Assembly: GCA_910587235.1 (NCBI GenBank)
Contig: CAJUKD010000009.1
Span: forward strand, 1 to 64,000
DNA length: 64,000 bases
Source: an uncultured Muribaculaceae bacterium
GTDB lineage: Bacteria; Bacteroidota; Bacteroidia; Bacteroidales; Muribaculaceae
Direction: 5' to 3'
The translations under genes and the position numbers were made by a program. This document shows, in pieces, positions 1-9,115 of the stretch. Numbering within the stretch: the stretch's first letter is position 1; each line of letters begins with the position of its first letter. The notes under the pieces were generated by a model. The model had not been told where the DNA came from, did not search any database, and worked only from the letters and a program-made list of their open reading frames with translations.

Positions 1-13
1 CCGAAAGCGAGTG

Positions 14-21
14 CAAAATTA
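14..21 (-). promoter_or_regulatory. -7 element of a leftward gene outside the window
   Basis: Read on the minus strand this is TAATTTTG, a match to the Bacteroidetes -7 consensus TAnnTTTG. Transcription would leave the window on its left edge, so the gene it serves is not visible. Confidence 0.35.
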
Positions 22-281
22 CACCTCCATTCCGTATTATCCAAATTTTTTCATACAAATCTATGCTTAAAAACATGTATTTAACATCCATTCACAATAG
101 ACAGCCCGAATATATTGCTACAAGAATCCGCACAACATCCTGACAAACAAGGCGTAAAGCGGTGAAAAGATAGAATCACCGGAGTATGATACTTTAGTAT
201 ACTACCGAACACAATTCTTTCTCTTTTGTCGCAAAATGATGCGACAGTAAGCGGAATAATTTTATCACTGTCGCACTTTCA

Positions 282-304
282 GACATGCCACGGCATGTCC
301 CTAC
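282..304. repeat. REP-like palindrome, copy 1
   Basis: GACATGCCACGGCATGTC with 8-bp arms, followed by the conserved CCTAC tail. It is one of 16 copies of this palindrome in the window; the family is described under findings. Confidence 0.85.
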
Positions 305-357
305 AAGTCTAAATCTTCCAATTTCGCTTCTAAATCCTTTCAAAATTTAATACCCTC

Positions 358-486
358 CGCTCGGCAAAGCCAAATAAATTTGGCTTTGCTCTCGACTTAT
401 TCGTATTTTTGACTGTCGCTTTAAATACTCTCGCTCGGCAAAGACCAAATAAATTTGGCTTTGCTCTCGACTTATTCGTATTTTTG
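358..486. repeat. Tandem pair of promoter-bearing repeats
   Basis: Two copies (358-411 and 432-486) of a unit of about 54 bp. Each contains a palindrome (GCAAAGCCAAAT with its complement, 2-nt loop) followed by CTCGACTTATTCG and the -7 element TATTTTTG. Copy 2 has one extra A that breaks the symmetry of its palindrome. The second copy ends 8 bp before the DUF3822 start codon. Confidence 0.85.
479..486 (+). promoter_or_regulatory. -7 promoter element for the DUF3822-rsmD unit
   Basis: TATTTTTG matches TAnnTTTG. Only 7 nt separate it from the ATG at 494, so the transcript is probably leaderless or nearly so. The element is part of the second repeat copy. Confidence 0.55.
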
Positions 487-493
487 CAGTGGC

Positions 494-1447
494 ATGACAA
501 TGTTTTCATCTATGAACGATTTCAAAAACGAAGCTGATAAGCCGGCAAAGACCGATTCCTATATATATGGACCGCGCGAGGATTGCGATATAGTACCGCC
601 GGACGCGAAAGAGCGTCCCCGCCTATGGCGCCTGACTCTGATGATCGACAGCGAGGCCCTGTCGGCTGTTATATATTCCACCGTCGAGGATTCGTCGTTG
701 CGCCATATACGAATAGCGCTCGACCAATCGGCAACAAACAAGGAAAAAGCACTTGAAGATGCGGTTTATTCACATCCTTTCCTGTTGTCGGATTTCGGAC
801 GGGTGGACTGCGTGGTGTGCACGGAACGATTCACTCTTCTCCCTTCCGAAATAGCCTCCGACACCGACACCGTTGAGGCAGCATGCCGTCTTGCAGGACT
901 TACGGCGGCCGACAGCCCCGACGAGGAGTACAACGCAGCGCTCCATGCCGACACTCCCTCGGTTGCAGGCGCCTGCGTGACCTGGGCCATAGACGAAAAC
1001 ATCGACCGCTTCATAGCCCGAACGTTCCGCAACCCGTCGCTCAGGCACCATCTTACCCCCATGTTGCAATATTTCGGGGCAAAAACAGCAGCCGGGAATA
1101 CATCCAAAGCCTATGTACATCTGAGCAAAGGCAGCCGACAAAACAGAGCCGATATCATGCTTTTCCGTTCTGACGGAAGACCGGCAAGCGTTTCCAGCCT
1201 GACATTCGACAACATGGAAGACGTAACATACCACGTACTGGCGGCAGCACGCGATGCCGGCATGGATACCGCCGGCGACCAGTTCATGCTATGCGGCGAC
1301 AGCACATTGCGCGAAAATCTGACACAGTCATTGCGCCGGTTCGCGACTTATGTGATGCCTGTAATATTCCCGTCGGCACTGTTCCGCGCAGGCCGCGACG
1401 CCGTCGACGCACCATTCCCACTTGTAATATTACCTTTATGCGAATAA
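494..1447 (+). CDS. DUF3822 family protein
   Basis: A 317-residue protein of unknown function that looks like DUF3822, a Bacteroidetes family usually encoded next to rsmD. I chose the ATG at 494 because the frame upstream (from 455) runs through the promoter-bearing repeat and the -7 element at 479-486. No signal peptide or catalytic motif is visible. A cytosolic, actin/ATPase-fold-like protein is possible but not demonstrable here. Its last codons overlap the start of rsmD by 10 bp, which suggests translational coupling. Confidence 0.7.
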   Translation: MTMFSSMNDFKNEADKPAKTDSYIYGPREDCDIVPPDAKERPRLWRLTLMIDSEALSAVIYSTVEDSSLRHIRIALDQSATNKEKALEDAVYSHPFLLSDFGRVDCVVCTERFTLLPSEIASDTDTVEAACRLAGLTAADSPDEEYNAALHADTPSVAGACVTWAIDENIDRFIARTFRNPSLRHHLTPMLQYFGAKTAAGNTSKAYVHLSKGSRQNRADIMLFRSDGRPASVSSLTFDNMEDVTYHVLAAARDAGMDTAGDQFMLCGDSTLRENLTQSLRRFATYVMPVIFPSALFRAGRDAVDAPFPLVILPLCE

Positions 1448-2013
1448 TAAGAGGAAAATTCGGACGACGCCGCTTCGACGTCCCGGCAAACATCACGGCG
1501 CGGCCTACAACCGATTTCGCCCGGGAGAATATCTTCAACGTACTCGAAAACATAGTCGATTTCGAGGGCAAAGATGCCCTCGACCTTTTTGCCGGTACAG
1601 GAGCCGTCAGTTTCGAGTTTCTTTCAAGGGAATGCCGCAGCGTGACGGCTGTCGAACGCGCTCCCACACAACAACGTTTCATCCAGAAAGTGGCCGACGA
1701 GCTTGGTACTGATAACTTCACCCTCGTGCGTGGCGATGCCTTGCGGTTCATCGCAAACTGTCCGAGGCGTTTCGACATCGTGTTCGCCGACCCGCCTTAC
1801 GACATGAAAGGATTCGGCGAAATACCGTCGAAAATACTGTCGTCGCGGCTTGTTGGTCCCGGAAGCATCGTAATCGTGGAGCATTCGCGATCCTACGACT
1901 TTTCGGCGCTGCCGGGCTTCTCAGAACACCGGGTATACGGTTCTGTCAACTTCTCGATCTTCAGAATAGAGTCCGAAGATTCGGGCATCGACGAAAACAT
2001 CGCCGTAGGCTGA
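1438..2013 (+). CDS. rsmD: 16S rRNA (guanine(966)-N(2))-methyltransferase RsmD
   Basis: A 191-residue SAM-dependent methyltransferase predicted to modify G966 of 16S rRNA during 30S assembly. The N-terminus MRIIRGKFGRRRF is typical of RsmD. The SAM-binding motif DLFAGTGAVSFEF lies at about residues 49-61 and the catalytic motif DPPY at 118-121. The ATG at 1438 overlaps the end of the DUF3822 gene; the frame is open back to 1291 but that extension lies inside DUF3822 and is not homologous. The 3' 121 bp are also coding on the opposite strand (Fe-S protein). Confidence 0.93.
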   Translation: MRIIRGKFGRRRFDVPANITARPTTDFARENIFNVLENIVDFEGKDALDLFAGTGAVSFEFLSRECRSVTAVERAPTQQRFIQKVADELGTDNFTLVRGDALRFIANCPRRFDIVFADPPYDMKGFGEIPSKILSSRLVGPGSIVIVEHSRSYDFSALPGFSEHRVYGSVNFSIFRIESEDSGIDENIAVG

Positions 2014-2798
2014 GCCAGAGGCGTCGACAGACGGTGACGGCCGCTCCGGTAAGTAATGGCATCATTTGGGCAGACGGCCATGCAGTCGAAACACACCACA
2101 CAACGGCTGAGATCGACTGCCGGAACCGACAGGTCGATACACTCGGCCTTGCAGACTTCCTCGCAACGGCGACAACCGACACACAGATCGGTATTTATGT
2201 CGGCATGAAGCAGCGAGCGGCGCGAAATAAAGCCTAACAGCGTGCCGACAGGACAGACAGTATTGCAAATCAGACGCCCTCGAGTCCAGGCAAGAAGCGC
2301 GACAACGGCAAGTTCTATAAACGCCACCGCAAAGCTTGCCAGCGACAAGCGCACATCCGGACGCCCCAGAACAATCCCGGCCGGGGTGGCAATGAATTCG
2401 TTGACCATGCGCGCATAGCTCGTATACGGATCAAACATGACCGGAACTATGACAACACCACCAAGCATAGCCAGCAACACGGCTGCGAGAACAAGCAGGC
2501 GCATAAGCGGCATAGGACGACGGTAGCGGTAGCCGCGACGCAGGCTGCCGCAACGGCGTGAAACAAAGGAAAAGCAATCCTGCAAGGTGCCGAGCGGGCA
2601 TACGGCAGAACAATAGATACGTCCGTAGATGAAGGTTACAAGACACCACAGCAACAGCCACAGCGCCGAACCCGAAAGAATGGCCATCATCAGCTGCATG
2701 CGCGCAAACACACTGTCGTAGCCTGCCACAATAGCAAAAGCAGGCGCCAGCATGGCTGCCAGCGACACTATGATGCGTATGATTTTGACCGTTTTCAC
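1893..2798 (-). CDS. NapH-like 4Fe-4S membrane protein
   Basis: A 301-residue integral membrane ferredoxin-type protein, probably an electron-transfer component of an unidentified redox system. There are about four transmembrane segments. Two CxxxCP motifs (YCSAVCPLG, ICNTVCPVG) are typical of the NapH/polyferredoxin family. Two 4Fe-4S signatures follow near residues 206-252 (CVGCRRCEEVC and CVVCFDCMAVCP). The start is GTG. The last 40 or so residues are encoded antisense to the rsmD 3' end and do not look like a ferredoxin tail, so the protein may be C-terminally shortened compared with longer relatives. It is divergent from the GH3 gene. Confidence 0.8.
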   Translation of the reverse strand: MKTVKIIRIIVSLAAMLAPAFAIVAGYDSVFARMQLMMAILSGSALWLLLWCLVTFIYGRIYCSAVCPLGTLQDCFSFVSRRCGSLRRGYRYRRPMPLMRLLVLAAVLLAMLGGVVIVPVMFDPYTSYARMVNEFIATPAGIVLGRPDVRLSLASFAVAFIELAVVALLAWTRGRLICNTVCPVGTLLGFISRRSLLHADINTDLCVGCRRCEEVCKAECIDLSVPAVDLSRCVVCFDCMAVCPNDAITYRSGRHRLSTPLAQPTAMFSSMPESSDSILKIEKLTEPYTRCSEKPGSAEKS

Positions 2799-2909
2799 GT
2801 TCTGTTTTTATTTAAAATATCTTTTCGCAAGGGACATTCCACTGCATACCTATACTTTTCACGCAGTCAAAGATAATCAATTTTTAAGGTATAAGTGTTG
2901 TAATTTTAT

Positions 2910-2917
2910 TACTTTTG
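2910..2917 (+). promoter_or_regulatory. -7 promoter element of the GH3-family gene
   Basis: TACTTTTG matches TAnnTTTG. Five nucleotides separate it from the ATG at 2923, so the mRNA is predicted to be leaderless. Confidence 0.55.
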
Positions 2918-2922
2918 CAACT

Positions 2923-4479
2923 ATGATTGATTTTACACCCCTTGTAAGGCCGTGGTTCATGCAGCGCGTGAAAGCTTCGCGCGAATGGACAGCGGACGGC
3001 GGCATCGAGCGCGCCCAGCGGCGCCAGCTCGCCATGCTGCTTCACGACGGCGCCCGTTGCCGCCAGGGCGAGGAGCTTGATTTCAAGACATTATCCTCAT
3101 GCCGCGATACAGTCGAGGCTTTCCGGCACACCGTGCCAGTGAGCCGCTACGAGGATGTGCGCGACCGCGTCATGCGTATGGTCGGCGGCGAACCCGACGT
3201 ACTTTGGCCGGGACGCTGCCTGCGGTTCGCCCAATCGTCGGGAACATCGGGCGACAAGAGCAAATACATTCCTGTAACCACTGCCTCGCTACGCCAGAAT
3301 CACTACCTCGGCGGCCGCGACACCGTGGCACACTACCTGGCCATGTGTCCCGACAGCCGCTTATTCTCCGGCAAGGGCTTCATACTCGGCGGCAGTTTCG
3401 CCAACGAGCTTGCCGACCTGCCGCGCGGCGTGCGCGTAGGCGACCTGTCGGCCAATCTTATCGAAGCCATCAATCCGTTAGCCAACCTGATGCGGGTGCC
3501 CGACAAAGCGACAGCGCTCATGGCTCACTGGGACGAAAAACTGCCGGCGCTGGTGGCAGCAGCCTCGCGGGAAAATGTAACGAACATATCGGGCGTGCCC
3601 TCGTGGTTCATGACCGTGCTGCGAAAAATTCTGGAGCACACGGGCGCGACGAACATCCACGACGTATGGCCCGGGCTTGAGGTTTTCTTCCATGGAGGCA
3701 TATCCTTCGAACCCTACCGCAGCCAGTATGCAACCCTAACCGATCCTCGGAGAATGCACTATCTGGAAACATATAACGCCTCCGAGGGCTTCTTCGCCGT
3801 CCAGGACAGCAAGGACAACAATGCGGGTATGCTGCTGCTGCTCGACGCCGGAATATTCTTCGAATTCGTACCGCTGGCCGTGGCCGAACGCGAGGACATG
3901 GCCGAAGCCGCGGCCGCCGCACTGCCGGCATGGGCCGTCGAAGCCGGACAGATATACGCCCTCGTCATCAGCTCGTGCAACGGTCTGATGCGATACTGGC
4001 TGGGAGATACTGTCGAGATCGTAAGCACATCACCGCGTCTGCGCATACGCATTGCCGGCCGCACCCGATGCTTCATCAACGCTTTCGGTGAAGAGCTGAT
4101 GGTACACAATGCCGACGCCGCACTTGCCCGCGCATGTGAAGCTACAGGCGCATCAGTCGAAAACTATACGGCCGCTCCAATCTATGCCGACGGAGGACAC
4201 CACGGCTGTCACCAGTGGCTGATCGAATGGTCGACGCCTCCGGCATGCGGCAACGAGGCTTTCGCCGACATTCTCGACACCGAACTCCAACGCGAAAATT
4301 CCGACTATCAGGCCAAACGGGCCGACTCCATATTTCTGGACAGGCTATGTATCACCGACGCCGCTCCCGGACAGTTCGACCGCTGGCTGGCAGCCACAGG
4401 CAAGCTCGGCGGACAGCGCAAGGTTCCACGCCTGTCCAACGACCGCCGCGTAATAGAAGCGGTGATGAAAGCGGAGTAG
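2923..4479 (+). CDS. GH3 auxin-responsive promoter family protein (acyl-adenylate/amide synthetase-like)
   Basis: A 518-residue member of the GH3 family, the ANL-type adenylating enzymes that in plants conjugate amino acids to acyl acids. The bacterial substrate is unknown. Visible signals are the phosphate-loop-like SSGTSGDKSKYIPV near residues 104-117, YNASEGFF, and LMRYWLGD before the C-terminal domain. The start at 2923 was chosen over the longer frame (2752) because the extension crosses the promoter and the divergent gene. No signal peptide is present, so it is cytosolic. It has no operon partner: repeat arrays separate it from phoA. Confidence 0.85.
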   Translation: MIDFTPLVRPWFMQRVKASREWTADGGIERAQRRQLAMLLHDGARCRQGEELDFKTLSSCRDTVEAFRHTVPVSRYEDVRDRVMRMVGGEPDVLWPGRCLRFAQSSGTSGDKSKYIPVTTASLRQNHYLGGRDTVAHYLAMCPDSRLFSGKGFILGGSFANELADLPRGVRVGDLSANLIEAINPLANLMRVPDKATALMAHWDEKLPALVAAASRENVTNISGVPSWFMTVLRKILEHTGATNIHDVWPGLEVFFHGGISFEPYRSQYATLTDPRRMHYLETYNASEGFFAVQDSKDNNAGMLLLLDAGIFFEFVPLAVAEREDMAEAAAAALPAWAVEAGQIYALVISSCNGLMRYWLGDTVEIVSTSPRLRIRIAGRTRCFINAFGEELMVHNADAALARACEATGASVENYTAAPIYADGGHHGCHQWLIEWSTPPACGNEAFADILDTELQRENSDYQAKRADSIFLDRLCITDAAPGQFDRWLAATGKLGGQRKVPRLSNDRRVIEAVMKAE

Positions 4480-4490
4480 AAACAGGGGTG

Positions 4491-4525
4491 TTGAAGTTAA
4501 TGAAGTCGATAAAGTTAATGAAGTT
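4491..4525. repeat. Short 9-bp repeat array, inverted relative to 4577-4702
   Basis: About four units of the type TTAATGAAG, the reverse complement of units in the larger array just downstream. RNA across 4490-4620 could fold into a long imperfect hairpin after the GH3 gene. Confidence 0.6.
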
Positions 4526-4576
4526 AAAATAATAGTTCTTTGCGCCCCCAAACATTTACTTTAACCCCCCCATCAA

Positions 4577-4702
4577 CTTCATTAACTCTCTCAACTCCAT
4601 CAACTTCATTAACTCTCTCAACTTTTTAAACTCCCTCAACTCCTTAAACTCCCTCAACTCCTTAAACTCTCTAAACTCCCTAAACTTTCTAAACTCTATA
4701 AA
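4577..4702. repeat. 9-bp tandem repeat array, 14 units
   Basis: Fourteen contiguous 9-bp units of consensus CTCYNTMAA (for example CTTCATTAA, CTCTCTCAA, CTCCCTAAA) fill the gap between the GH3 gene and phoA. On the minus strand the period of three codons gives a spurious open frame of Glu/Lys/Leu/Arg repeats, which I do not regard as a gene. Confidence 0.85.
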
Positions 4703-4724
4703 CCCCATACACCACCTTCCCACC

Positions 4725-6113
4725 ATGCGACTGAAGTTCTTTTTTGTTTTCGCCGCAATCAGCGCGGCACTCGCGGCAGCGGAACCTGCCAAATACATAT
4801 TCTATTTCATAGGCGACGGCATGGGGCCAGGTCCTGTGGCAGCCGCCGAAACTTATCTGCGACAAGCCGGTGCCGACAGCATTCTGACAATGACCCGCAT
4901 GCCCTTTCAGGGTTGGGCCACCAACATGTCGGCCGACAGCCCCGTAACCGACTCTGCCGCCGCAGGCACCGCCTTGGCGACAGGCAGCAAGACCCGCAAC
5001 GGCATGCTGGGCGTCGATCCCGATACCGTAGCCGTCAGCTCCGTTGCCCGACGGCTAAAAGACATGGGCTACGGAATAGGACTGGTCACATCCGTGGCAC
5101 CCGACGATGCCACCCCCGCTGCTTTCTACGCCCATGTGCCGCACCGCTCGCACTACTACGACATCGGCTGCCAGATGGCCGCCTCAGGCTATGACTTCAT
5201 TGCCGGCGCCGGTCTGCGCGGCCTGCGCGACAAACAAGGACAGGCTACCGACTTGTCAGCACGTCTGGCCGAAGCCGGATGGCACACCCTGCGCGGACGC
5301 AAAGGACTCGACTCTCTCGCCGATGCCGGTGCGCGGGTACTGCTGCTGAATCCCGACGGCACTCCCGACTGGAACATTGGTTACACCATCGACTCCATAG
5401 CCGGCGACCGCCTCGACCTGCCGACGATGACCCGCGCGTGCCTCGAGCACCTGACAGCACGTTCTCCCGAACGCTTCTTCATGATGGTCGAAGGCGGCAA
5501 CATAGACCATGCCCTTCACGCCAACGACGCCGGCACAGCAATCAAGGAGCTACTGAACTTCGACTCGGCGTTGGCCATGGCATACAGTTTCTACTTGCAG
5601 CATCCCGACGAAACTCTTATCATAGTCACCGCCGACCACGACACCGGCGGACTCGCAATGGGTTCGAACGGCCTGCCCTACAACGTCCGCACCGCCAACT
5701 TCGACTATCAGCGCATCAGCAAGGAAGCGTTCAACGAAGAATGCAAGGCCATGCTGCGCTCGCGGCGCAATATCAACTGGGACGACATGCGCGACTACCT
5801 TAGCGAAAAACTCGGCCTGTTCGGCGCCATAACCGTAAGTCCCGAAAACGAAACCCGTCTGCAGCAGCTCTTCAACGACACTTTCGCCTTGCGCAACTCT
5901 GCCGACCAAAAGACTCTTTACGCCAACTTCAACGCTTTTGCAGTCGAAGTCTACCGTCTTTTAGCCGATGCTTCGGGCTTCGGATTCACGACCACACACC
6001 ACACGGGCAACTTCGTGCCCGTATTTGCCATCGGCAAAGGAGTCGACGCCCTTACGGGTCATCTCGACAACACCGACCTACCCCGCGTAATCATGGGAGA
6101 GGAGGATATTTAG
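4725..6113 (+). CDS. phoA: Alkaline phosphatase
   Basis: A 462-residue secreted phosphomonoesterase releasing phosphate in the periplasm. A signal peptide spans about residues 1-19 (ending LAAA). Motifs follow the family: metal ligand in FIGDGMG (D31), nucleophile Ser77 within VTDSAAAGTALATG, the metal-binding EGGNIDHALH and TADHDTGG, and the C-terminal THHTGNFVPVFAIG, where the histidine completes the zinc site. Length agrees with the family. The assignment to the alkaline phosphatase superfamily is firm; phoA is used in the broad sense. The upstream gap is filled by the 9-bp repeat array and shows no clear promoter. Confidence 0.88.
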   Translation: MRLKFFFVFAAISAALAAAEPAKYIFYFIGDGMGPGPVAAAETYLRQAGADSILTMTRMPFQGWATNMSADSPVTDSAAAGTALATGSKTRNGMLGVDPDTVAVSSVARRLKDMGYGIGLVTSVAPDDATPAAFYAHVPHRSHYYDIGCQMAASGYDFIAGAGLRGLRDKQGQATDLSARLAEAGWHTLRGRKGLDSLADAGARVLLLNPDGTPDWNIGYTIDSIAGDRLDLPTMTRACLEHLTARSPERFFMMVEGGNIDHALHANDAGTAIKELLNFDSALAMAYSFYLQHPDETLIIVTADHDTGGLAMGSNGLPYNVRTANFDYQRISKEAFNEECKAMLRSRRNINWDDMRDYLSEKLGLFGAITVSPENETRLQQLFNDTFALRNSADQKTLYANFNAFAVEVYRLLADASGFGFTTTHHTGNFVPVFAIGKGVDALTGHLDNTDLPRVIMGEEDI

Positions 6114-6417
6114 AGTATATAGGTTTTCACGTAGGGACATACCGTGGCACGTTCGGCCAGAAACCACTATTTTGGCTTGCACCGCAGGCGCCGATCAACC
6201 TGCTATTCTACTCCTTTTGCCTCACCTTGTCAGTGTTAATTCGTGTTAAAGCTGCATCGTGCTTTAATTTTTTCACTATGTTTGCAATCAACGATCCGCC
6301 AAACGGCAGCCGAAAGCCTTGAATCTACCTTAAATCTACGTGCGGCTCCGATTCAGCATCAAGACTTTAACAGAATCTATATCATCAATTCTTACTTATC
6401 TTTATAAGCTAACTTAA
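6114..6417. other. Intergenic region with one degenerate palindrome and a weak promoter
   Basis: This 304-bp gap holds a degenerate copy of the REP-like palindrome (6130-6152, arms no longer fully complementary). A near-consensus -7 element TATCTTTA lies at 6397-6404 for the secreted protein starting at 6418. I see no gene in it. Confidence 0.55.
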
Positions 6418-8919
6418 ATGAAAAAATTCTACTTTCTGCTGTTGGCACTTATCGTGTCGGCAGTATCGGCCTCTGCCCAATTGTATTTCCGAGGCACACT
6501 CGGAAACTGGGGCACGGACTACCCTATGGAACAGAACGGTACAACCTGGACGGTGACAATACCCGAACTCTTCGGCCAGTTCAAGATCTCCGACGCAGAC
6601 TGGACTGACACAGGCACATACGGCGTACAAAAAGGCCTTGAAACATCACTGTCGGGCAATCCCGCCGAAATGTCACTCGTAAAAGGCAACAACAGCGACA
6701 ACATTTCTATCCACGAAGGCGAAAGATGGATAAACACCACCATCACATTTGATACCGCTACAAATACTTTGACCGTCAATGCCGCTTCCGTAGAACCTTT
6801 CGACGGCGGCATCGACATATTTCTCCACGGCCAGTTCGATGGAAGCATAATGACCGGCGAAGGCAGCTTCAGCGACTATAAGCTCATCCACGACGGCGAA
6901 GGCCTGTGGCACGTCGATGTAAACACCACCCGCTCTTCCGGCGAGTTCGGATTCCGCCGAATGTATGCAGGCAGCCAGACCGGATGGTGGGCATACGGTA
7001 TCGCGAACACCACCATCGAACTTGGAAAAGAATACTCTCTGACAAAGCAAGAGGGTGCAAACAACCTGAAATACAGCCTCAACTCCGGAAAAAGCTACCG
7101 ATTCTACCTCACCGGCACCAAAGACACCGGTTTCAAAGTCCGGGTAGAAGAGATTGCTGATATTTACGTGGTCGGCAAGTTCAACGAATGGTCGCCGGAG
7201 AATTCCACAGCCATGACACAGGACAATGGCTTCTATATTCTTGAATATACCGGCCGCGCCGACGAGAACAATATCAAATTCAGCACCGCAAAAGGCGACT
7301 GGGATACCTTCAACAATAATGTCATAATATTCAACGGCACATGGGAAGAAGGCAATAAGTATCAGATCGAACAGAACCAGACTTATAAACAAGTCACAGA
7401 CTGGACCAATTTCGATCTCAAACTCATGGACATAGAAGAAGGTCACAAATACCTTATCCGTATAAAATATTCAAACAACAACTCCGAACTCGCCGTATAC
7501 GAGCTTACAGAACACAGCGGCCTTACAACAGGCACTCTGGATGCTACCGCCGACGACGCACTGGGATTCACACTCTCCGCCACAGCCACCGATGCCACCC
7601 TCAACGGACGCGCCGTGGCCGATATGATAGACTACACGCTGGATCTCGCCGCACCCGAAGCTGCATGGATGCCTTCGGCCAAACCATTCGCTTTCGGCGA
7701 AACAACATATAGCGCCGCATGTCCCGGTGCATCACACACGCTGACCCTCAGCGCCACCCCCGTATACGGCAAGCTCACCCAGGCCGAGTTCGCCTCACTC
7801 AACATGACCGACGCAACAGCCTCTGTGACACCACGCCTCTCTGCCGAAAGCAGCATACCCGCACTCTCTGTTATAGACATCGAAGCGCTGACAAACGAAC
7901 GCCACCTCGGCCACCACAGCGCGGCACCCGCCGTCTATGACCGCATAAACACATTCAGCACCGACATTACTCTTCCGGCCATCGAAGGCATAACATTCGC
8001 TACAGCCGACGGTTCTCCAATAGCACCCTCCCGCGCATACAGCGTCGATGGCTACAACGCTCTCTCCGCAACACCTGAACTACCACTTACAATCAGTCGC
8101 GGCAACAAGAGTACAAGCACCACGATAGCCCTGCCGGCCTACAGCTCCGACGAAACGGCATTCCCCGCCATCAGCTCCGTAAGCGCCGCCCACACCATGC
8201 TCTTCTTCGGCGACGCCACAGGATATCCCGAGGGCACAACCGTCTACGACTTTGCAATCGACTACCGCTTCAGCTTCGGCACCTCAACGCCCGCCGCAGC
8301 CGGCTACATAGGCTACAAGGCCGACATCGAAGGCCGCACCCACAGCGCCATCGAAGGAAACTGGCACAAATTCGGCGGATACGTTGCGCCTATGGACGAA
8401 ATATTCTTCGCCGGCAGCGCCGACAACATAATCTTCCGTGGAATCGAAAATTATGTCTACGGAGCCGGCGACTGGGCACGCCTCTGCGCTGAATCCGGAC
8501 GCCTACCCCTGCATATCAGCGACTTCGGCCATGGCGAAGGCCCGGTACCCACTGTTTCAGCCGCTTTCAATATCATTTACCCGCTGCTTAACGCTCCTGC
8601 AGTAAACGAGAAAGCCGAAGCTACCGCCATGACTGCGGCTCCTCGTCGCGTCCGTGCCGTCAGCATCGACGACATCGTGGCTCACAACCCCGCTGTAGCC
8701 GAAGGCGAAGATCCATACAGCGCAGACAACCCCGCCGCAACGGCCGAACCAATCACACCCGAGGACTACACAACTACGGGAATCGGCAATGTGGCAGTCG
8801 ATGCCGACGCTCCCGCCGAGTTCTACAGCCTGCAGGGTATGCGCATAGACCGTCCGGCAGCCGGCTCCGTATGTATCGTCCGCCGCGGCAACACTGTCAG
8901 CAAAACAATCGTAAGATAA
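6418..8919 (+). CDS. Secreted multi-domain protein with Y-LQG-R C-terminal motif
   Basis: An 833-residue exported protein of unknown function. A signal peptide covers about residues 1-20 (MKKFYFLLLALIVSAVSASA). The N-terminal half carries repeated beta-sandwich-like segments with motifs such as YFRGTLGNWG and YVVGKFNEWSPE, resembling starch/glycan-binding SusE/SusF-type modules. The middle (about 375-700) is Ala/Ser/Thr-rich with no recognisable domain. The C-terminus FYSLQGMRIDRP followed by a GNTVSKTIV end is a motif seen in many Bacteroidales secreted proteins and shared with two other genes here. A terminator follows at 8978. A glycan-binding role is inferred from motifs only. Confidence 0.7.
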   Translation: MKKFYFLLLALIVSAVSASAQLYFRGTLGNWGTDYPMEQNGTTWTVTIPELFGQFKISDADWTDTGTYGVQKGLETSLSGNPAEMSLVKGNNSDNISIHEGERWINTTITFDTATNTLTVNAASVEPFDGGIDIFLHGQFDGSIMTGEGSFSDYKLIHDGEGLWHVDVNTTRSSGEFGFRRMYAGSQTGWWAYGIANTTIELGKEYSLTKQEGANNLKYSLNSGKSYRFYLTGTKDTGFKVRVEEIADIYVVGKFNEWSPENSTAMTQDNGFYILEYTGRADENNIKFSTAKGDWDTFNNNVIIFNGTWEEGNKYQIEQNQTYKQVTDWTNFDLKLMDIEEGHKYLIRIKYSNNNSELAVYELTEHSGLTTGTLDATADDALGFTLSATATDATLNGRAVADMIDYTLDLAAPEAAWMPSAKPFAFGETTYSAACPGASHTLTLSATPVYGKLTQAEFASLNMTDATASVTPRLSAESSIPALSVIDIEALTNERHLGHHSAAPAVYDRINTFSTDITLPAIEGITFATADGSPIAPSRAYSVDGYNALSATPELPLTISRGNKSTSTTIALPAYSSDETAFPAISSVSAAHTMLFFGDATGYPEGTTVYDFAIDYRFSFGTSTPAAAGYIGYKADIEGRTHSAIEGNWHKFGGYVAPMDEIFFAGSADNIIFRGIENYVYGAGDWARLCAESGRLPLHISDFGHGEGPVPTVSAAFNIIYPLLNAPAVNEKAEATAMTAAPRRVRAVSIDDIVAHNPAVAEGEDPYSADNPAATAEPITPEDYTTTGIGNVAVDADAPAEFYSLQGMRIDRPAAGSVCIVRRGNTVSKTIVR

Positions 8920-8930
8920 ACACTAACACG

Positions 8931-8953
8931 CAGGGACATGCCGCGGCATGTCT
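8931..8953. repeat. REP-like palindrome, copy 3
   Basis: CAGGGACATGCCGCGGCATGTC, a perfect 8-bp-arm palindrome just after the stop codon of the 833-residue secreted protein. Copy 2 is the degenerate one at 6130-6152. Confidence 0.85.
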
Positions 8954-8977
8954 GAAAAATAACAAAACAAACACGAT

Positions 8978-9015
8978 CAAGGCCGATTGCCCAGTCAGGG
9001 CAGTCGGCCTTGTTT
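8978..9015 (+). terminator. Rho-independent terminator
   Basis: AAGGCCGATTGCCC pairs with GGGCAGTCGGCCTT around a 5-nt loop and is followed by GTTTATAT. It lies downstream of the secreted protein gene. Confidence 0.75.
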
Positions 9016-9092
9016 ATATCTCCGTCGATCCAGACGCGCACAACACGTCCCCACACAAGAAGACGCTCTAAACACTCAACTCTAAACTTGAA

Positions 9093-9115
9093 GACGTGCC
9101 ACGGCACGTCCCTAC
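9093..9115. repeat. REP-like palindrome, copy 4, supplying the RAYT stop codon
   Basis: GACGTGCCACGGCACGTC followed by CCTAC. On the minus strand the conserved GTAGGGAC tail supplies the TAG stop codon (9112-9114) of the adjacent transposase. Confidence 0.88.

Noticed and set aside
4556..4798. Minus-strand frame encoding Glu/Lys/Leu/Phe/Arg repeats
   Set aside because: Product of the 9-bp repeat array, which keeps one frame open; no start region or conservation signal.
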